A stretch of DNA of 6,722 nucleotides from Thermaceae bacterium (lineage in GTDB: Bacteria; Deinococcota; Deinococci; Deinococcales; Marinithermaceae): NCBI GenBank assembly GCA_027053145.1, contig JALUED010000001.1, positions 1 through 6,722 on the forward strand, in the 5' to 3' direction. Made by a program: the position numbers and the translations under genes. This document shows, piece by piece, positions 4,685 through 6,722 of this stretch. Below the pieces are notes generated by a model. It had not been told where the DNA came from, ran no database searches, and was given only the letters and a program-made list of their open reading frames with translations. Position 1 is the stretch's first letter. Every line of letters starts with the position of its first letter.

Positions 4685-5866
4685 ATGCCGGAAGGCGGGC
4701 TTTGGTTTGAGCCGAGCGAGGACGAGCGGGCGCTCCTCGACGCGGTCTGGGCTTTCCTGAAGGATCGGGTCATTCCCAGCGCCGCCGATCGCGACCGCGA
4801 GGGCGTCTTCCCTGAGGCACTCGTCAAGGAACTTGCCGAGCTCGGGGTTTTTGGCCTGATGGTGCCCGAGGAATACGGGGGCCTGGGGCTTCCCGCCACC
4901 ACCGCGATGCGGATCCTCGAGGCCATCGGCTACGCCGACGGCGCCCTCGGCCTCACCGTGGCCAGCCACAACTCGCTGGCCACCGGCCACGTGCTCCTCG
5001 CCGGCAACGAAGCGCAAAAACGGCGCTTCCTTCCCAAGCTCGCTTCCGGCGCGTGGCTTGGGGCCTGGGCCCTGACCGAGCCCCACGCGGGCTCCGACGC
5101 CGCCGCCCTCAAGACCCGGGCCGAGGAGACCGAGGGCGGCTTTCGGCTCTTTGGCACCAAGCAGTTCATCACCCAGGGCTCGGTGGCCGGGGCCTACGTG
5201 GTCATGGCCCGCACTGACCCCGCGCCTGAGGGCAAGCGGCACCGGGGCATCAGCGCCTTCGTCTTCGAGCGGCCAAAGGAGGGCCAGGGGTTCACCATCG
5301 GGCGCAAGGAGGAAAAGCTCGGCCTCCGCGCCTCCGACACCGCCCAGCTCGTCTTCGACGGCTTTTTCGTTCCCCAGGAAGCCCTCCTCGGCGAGCGGGG
5401 CCAAGCCTTTTACGACGTGCTCCAGGTGCTGGACGGCGGCCGGGTGGGGATCGCCGCCTTGAGCGTGGGGATCGGCCAGGCCGCCCTCGACCTTGCCGCC
5501 CGCTATAGCGCCGAGCGCACCGCCTTCGGCCGGCCGATCGCCGCCTTCGAGGGGGTCGCCTTTAAGCTCGCCGACATGGCCACCGAGCTCGAGGCCGCGC
5601 GCCTCCTCTACCTGAAGGCGGCCGCCCTCAAGGACGCCGGCCGCCCCTTCACCAAGGAGGCCGCCCAGGCGAAGCTCTTTGCCTCGGAGGTCGCAACCCG
5701 CGCCGCCAACGCCGCCATCCAGATCCTCGGCGGCTACGGCTACATGATGGACTACCCCGCCCAGCGCTACTGGCGCGACGCGCGGCTGATGGAGATCGGC
5801 GAGGGCACGAGCGAGATCCTGAGGCTGGTGATTGCACGGGAGGTGCTCAAGGAGGTGGCTGGATGA
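4685..5866 (+). CDS. Acyl-CoA dehydrogenase (FAD-dependent)
   Basis: This flavoenzyme introduces the alpha-beta double bond into an acyl-CoA, passing electrons to electron-transfer flavoprotein, as in fatty acid or branched-chain amino acid breakdown. Its 393 residues match the usual size. The order is an all-helical N-terminal domain, a beta domain starting at the signature [10 protein letters not shown] (129-138), with [10 protein letters not shown] (156-165) and KLGLRASDT (211-219), then the C-terminal helical domain with ERTAFGRPI (277-285) and QILGGYGY (346-353). The likely catalytic base is Glu373 in GEGTSEI, the position used by short-chain and butyryl-CoA dehydrogenases and not by the isovaleryl type. 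Chain-length preference cannot be read from sequence by eye. The ATG at 4685 fits the -10 box 6 bases upstream, and [14 protein letters not shown] is a plausible N-terminus. It overlaps the thioesterase gene by ATGA. A long antisense frame beneath it is a codon-bias artefact. Confidence 0.95.
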   Translation: MPEGGLWFEPSEDERALLDAVWAFLKDRVIPSAADRDREGVFPEALVKELAELGVFGLMVPEEYGGLGLPATTAMRILEAIGYADGALGLTVASHNSLATGHVLLAGNEAQKRRFLPKLASGAWLGAWALTEPHAGSDAAALKTRAEETEGGFRLFGTKQFITQGSVAGAYVVMARTDPAPEGKRHRGISAFVFERPKEGQGFTIGRKEEKLGLRASDTAQLVFDGFFVPQEALLGERGQAFYDVLQVLDGGRVGIAALSVGIGQAALDLAARYSAERTAFGRPIAAFEGVAFKLADMATELEAARLLYLKAAALKDAGRPFTKEAAQAKLFASEVATRAANAAIQILGGYGYMMDYPAQRYWRDARLMEIGEGTSEILRLVIAREVLKEVAG

Positions 5867-6345
5867 AGTTCGCCATCCAGGACACCTACCCCGAGGACTT
5901 TGCTCATTGCTACGGCTGCGGCTACAAGAACCCCGAGGGCTACCGCTTCAAGACCACCTACGACGAGGCGACCGGTGAGACCGTCACCCGCTACCGCCCC
6001 GCGCCCTACCACACCGCGGTCCCCGGCTTCGTCTACGGCGGGCTGATCGCAAGCCTGATCGACTGCCACTCCTCGGGCTCGGCGGCGATCTTCAAGCTCC
6101 TCGCCGAGGGGAAAAAGCCCGGTGAGGCCCCGGCCCCCCGGTTCGTCACCGCCCGGCTCGAGGTGGACTACCTGAAGCCCACCCCGCTCGGTCCCGAACT
6201 TTTGGTCCGCGGCCGGGCGGTGGAGGTGAAGGACCGCAAGGTGGTGGTGGAAAGCCGCCTTTTTGCCGGCGAGGAGGAGACGGTTCGGGGGCGGGCGGTG
6301 CTGGTACTCCTTCCTGAGACGATGCGGAAGGGCGCTTCGCCCTAG
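5863..6345 (+). CDS. Hotdog-fold thioesterase, PaaI-like
   Basis: This is predicted to hydrolyse an acyl-CoA thioester. The 160 residues form one hotdog domain. The central segment [20 protein letters not shown] (55-74) corresponds to the family's HGG-x-x-x-x-x-x-D region: Gly59-Gly60 line the site and Asp67 is the likely catalytic acid, while Tyr58 stands where many members have His. [15 protein letters not shown] at 96-110 is the usual substrate-binding strand. Before the domain, [15 protein letters not shown] (16-30) is a CxxC opening seen in many PaaI-superfamily proteins. The start overlaps the dehydrogenase stop, with GGAGG at 5851-5855 and a 7-base spacer, so the two are co-transcribed and coupled. 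It may clear stalled or toxic acyl-CoA from the same pathway; this is inference. Its TAG overlaps the stop of the gene on the other strand. Confidence 0.88.
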   Translation: MKFAIQDTYPEDFAHCYGCGYKNPEGYRFKTTYDEATGETVTRYRPAPYHTAVPGFVYGGLIASLIDCHSSGSAAIFKLLAEGKKPGEAPAPRFVTARLEVDYLKPTPLGPELLVRGRAVEVKDRKVVVESRLFAGEEETVRGRAVLVLLPETMRKGASP

Positions 6346-6722
6346 GCGTCCTTTGGGCAGGGCTTGACCACCAGGCTCCGGAGCCGGTTTGCCGCCCCCA
6401 CGAGCTCAAAGAGGCGGGGCAGGGCGAGCTCGGGGCTCGGCTCGAGCGCGTAAAGGCCCTTTTCCTCGACCTCTTTGAGCACCTTTTCGGCGAGCGCCTT
6501 GAGCGACGTCCGCCCGTCGGCGAGCTTCCCGAGCCGCTTGAGCAGGGCGCCGATCGCCCGGGCCTGGGCGTCGTCCACGAGCTGCTCGAGGGCGTCGAGC
6601 TCGATGGTCTGGGTGCCGAACTGGATCTCTCGAAGCCCCCGGGCCCGCACCTTTTCCTTTCTCCCCCGCCGGGGGTCGAACGACTCGGGGAGCGGGCAGC
6701 GGGGGGTGACGGCGAGGGGGTG
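6342..6722 (-). CDS. Predicted ABC-class P-loop ATPase, C-terminal part (PF09818-like)
   Basis: The frame is open from the right edge to the TAG at 6344-6342, giving 126 residues of a larger protein whose start and ATP-binding core lie outside the window. An internal GTG at 6650 is unlikely to be the start, since PLPESFDPRRGRKEKVRA upstream of and across it looks native. The segment GLREIQFGTQTIELDALEQ, followed by LVDDAQARAIGALL, resembles the conserved C-terminal end of the COG3044/PF09818 family of predicted ATPases of the ABC class, as does the closing FELVGAANRLRSLVV. The function of that family is not established. No Walker motifs are visible in this part. The gene converges on the thioesterase gene and their stops overlap. 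Recognition rests on memory of the family, so it is moderately sure. Confidence 0.7.
   Translation of the reverse strand, partial: HPLAVTPRCPLPESFDPRRGRKEKVRARGLREIQFGTQTIELDALEQLVDDAQARAIGALLKRLGKLADGRTSLKALAEKVLKEVEEKGLYALEPSPELALPRLFELVGAANRLRSLVVKPCPKDA

Noticed and set aside
4028..5404. Long minus-strand open frame of 458 codons antisense to the translin-family and acyl-CoA dehydrogenase genes
   Set aside because: Composition is Gly/Glu/Pro-rich without motifs, it mirrors the codon bias of the real genes, and no promoter or ribosome binding site fits it.
1..6722. CRISPR array, insertion sequence, phage or plasmid genes
   Set aside because: No spaced direct repeats, terminal inverted repeats, transposase, integrase or toxin-antitoxin features were seen; base composition is even throughout.

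Overview
The window is strongly GC-rich, very compact, bacterial chromosomal DNA. The best guess is a Thermus/Oceanithermus-type member of the Deinococcota. Three things suggest this: codon use with G or C in nearly every third position, two start codons that sit directly behind a TANNNT -10 box (the leaderless style common in that phylum), and the gene content. The assignment is an inference, because no rRNA or other phylogenetic marker is present.

Layout. Positions 1-1087 (+): the 3' part of a short-chain dehydrogenase/reductase-like gene that has lost its catalytic residues, overlapping by 4 nt the gene for NrdR, the ATP-cone/zinc-ribbon repressor of ribonucleotide reductase genes. Positions 1088-1413 hold no gene but several hairpins, one of them a plausible nrdR terminator. 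Positions 3541-1414 (-): a complete tungstate-type ABC importer, tupA-tupB-tupC, with 4-nt overlaps between genes and a 24-bp dyad directly upstream of the tupA ribosome binding site. Positions 3969-3598 (-): a small YabR-type S1-domain RNA-binding protein behind a structured leader. Divergent from it, 4064-4642 (+): a translin/TRAX-family protein that keeps the acidic residues used by the TRAX nuclease. Positions 4685-6345 (+): an acyl-CoA dehydrogenase and a hotdog-fold thioesterase, overlapping by 4 nt, preceded by a 33-bp dyad centred in the promoter. Positions 6722-6342 (-): the C-terminal part of a predicted ABC-class P-loop ATPase (PF09818-like) that converges on the thioesterase and shares a CTAG double stop with it.

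How the parts work together. TupA should capture tungstate outside the inner membrane, and TupB and TupC should move it in using ATP. The S1 protein and the TRAX-like protein share a divergent intergenic region and both point to RNA handling. The dehydrogenase and thioesterase act on acyl-CoA substrates and are translationally coupled. The degenerate SDR is coupled to nrdR, but a functional link is unknown.

The least expected items are the bacterial TRAX-like protein with apparently intact active-site acids, the two dyads at the tupA and acyl-CoA dehydrogenase promoters, the pseudoenzyme SDR, and the shared-stop convergent overlap. I see no mobile element, CRISPR array, tRNA or rRNA, and no strong case for a wholly new multi-gene system.
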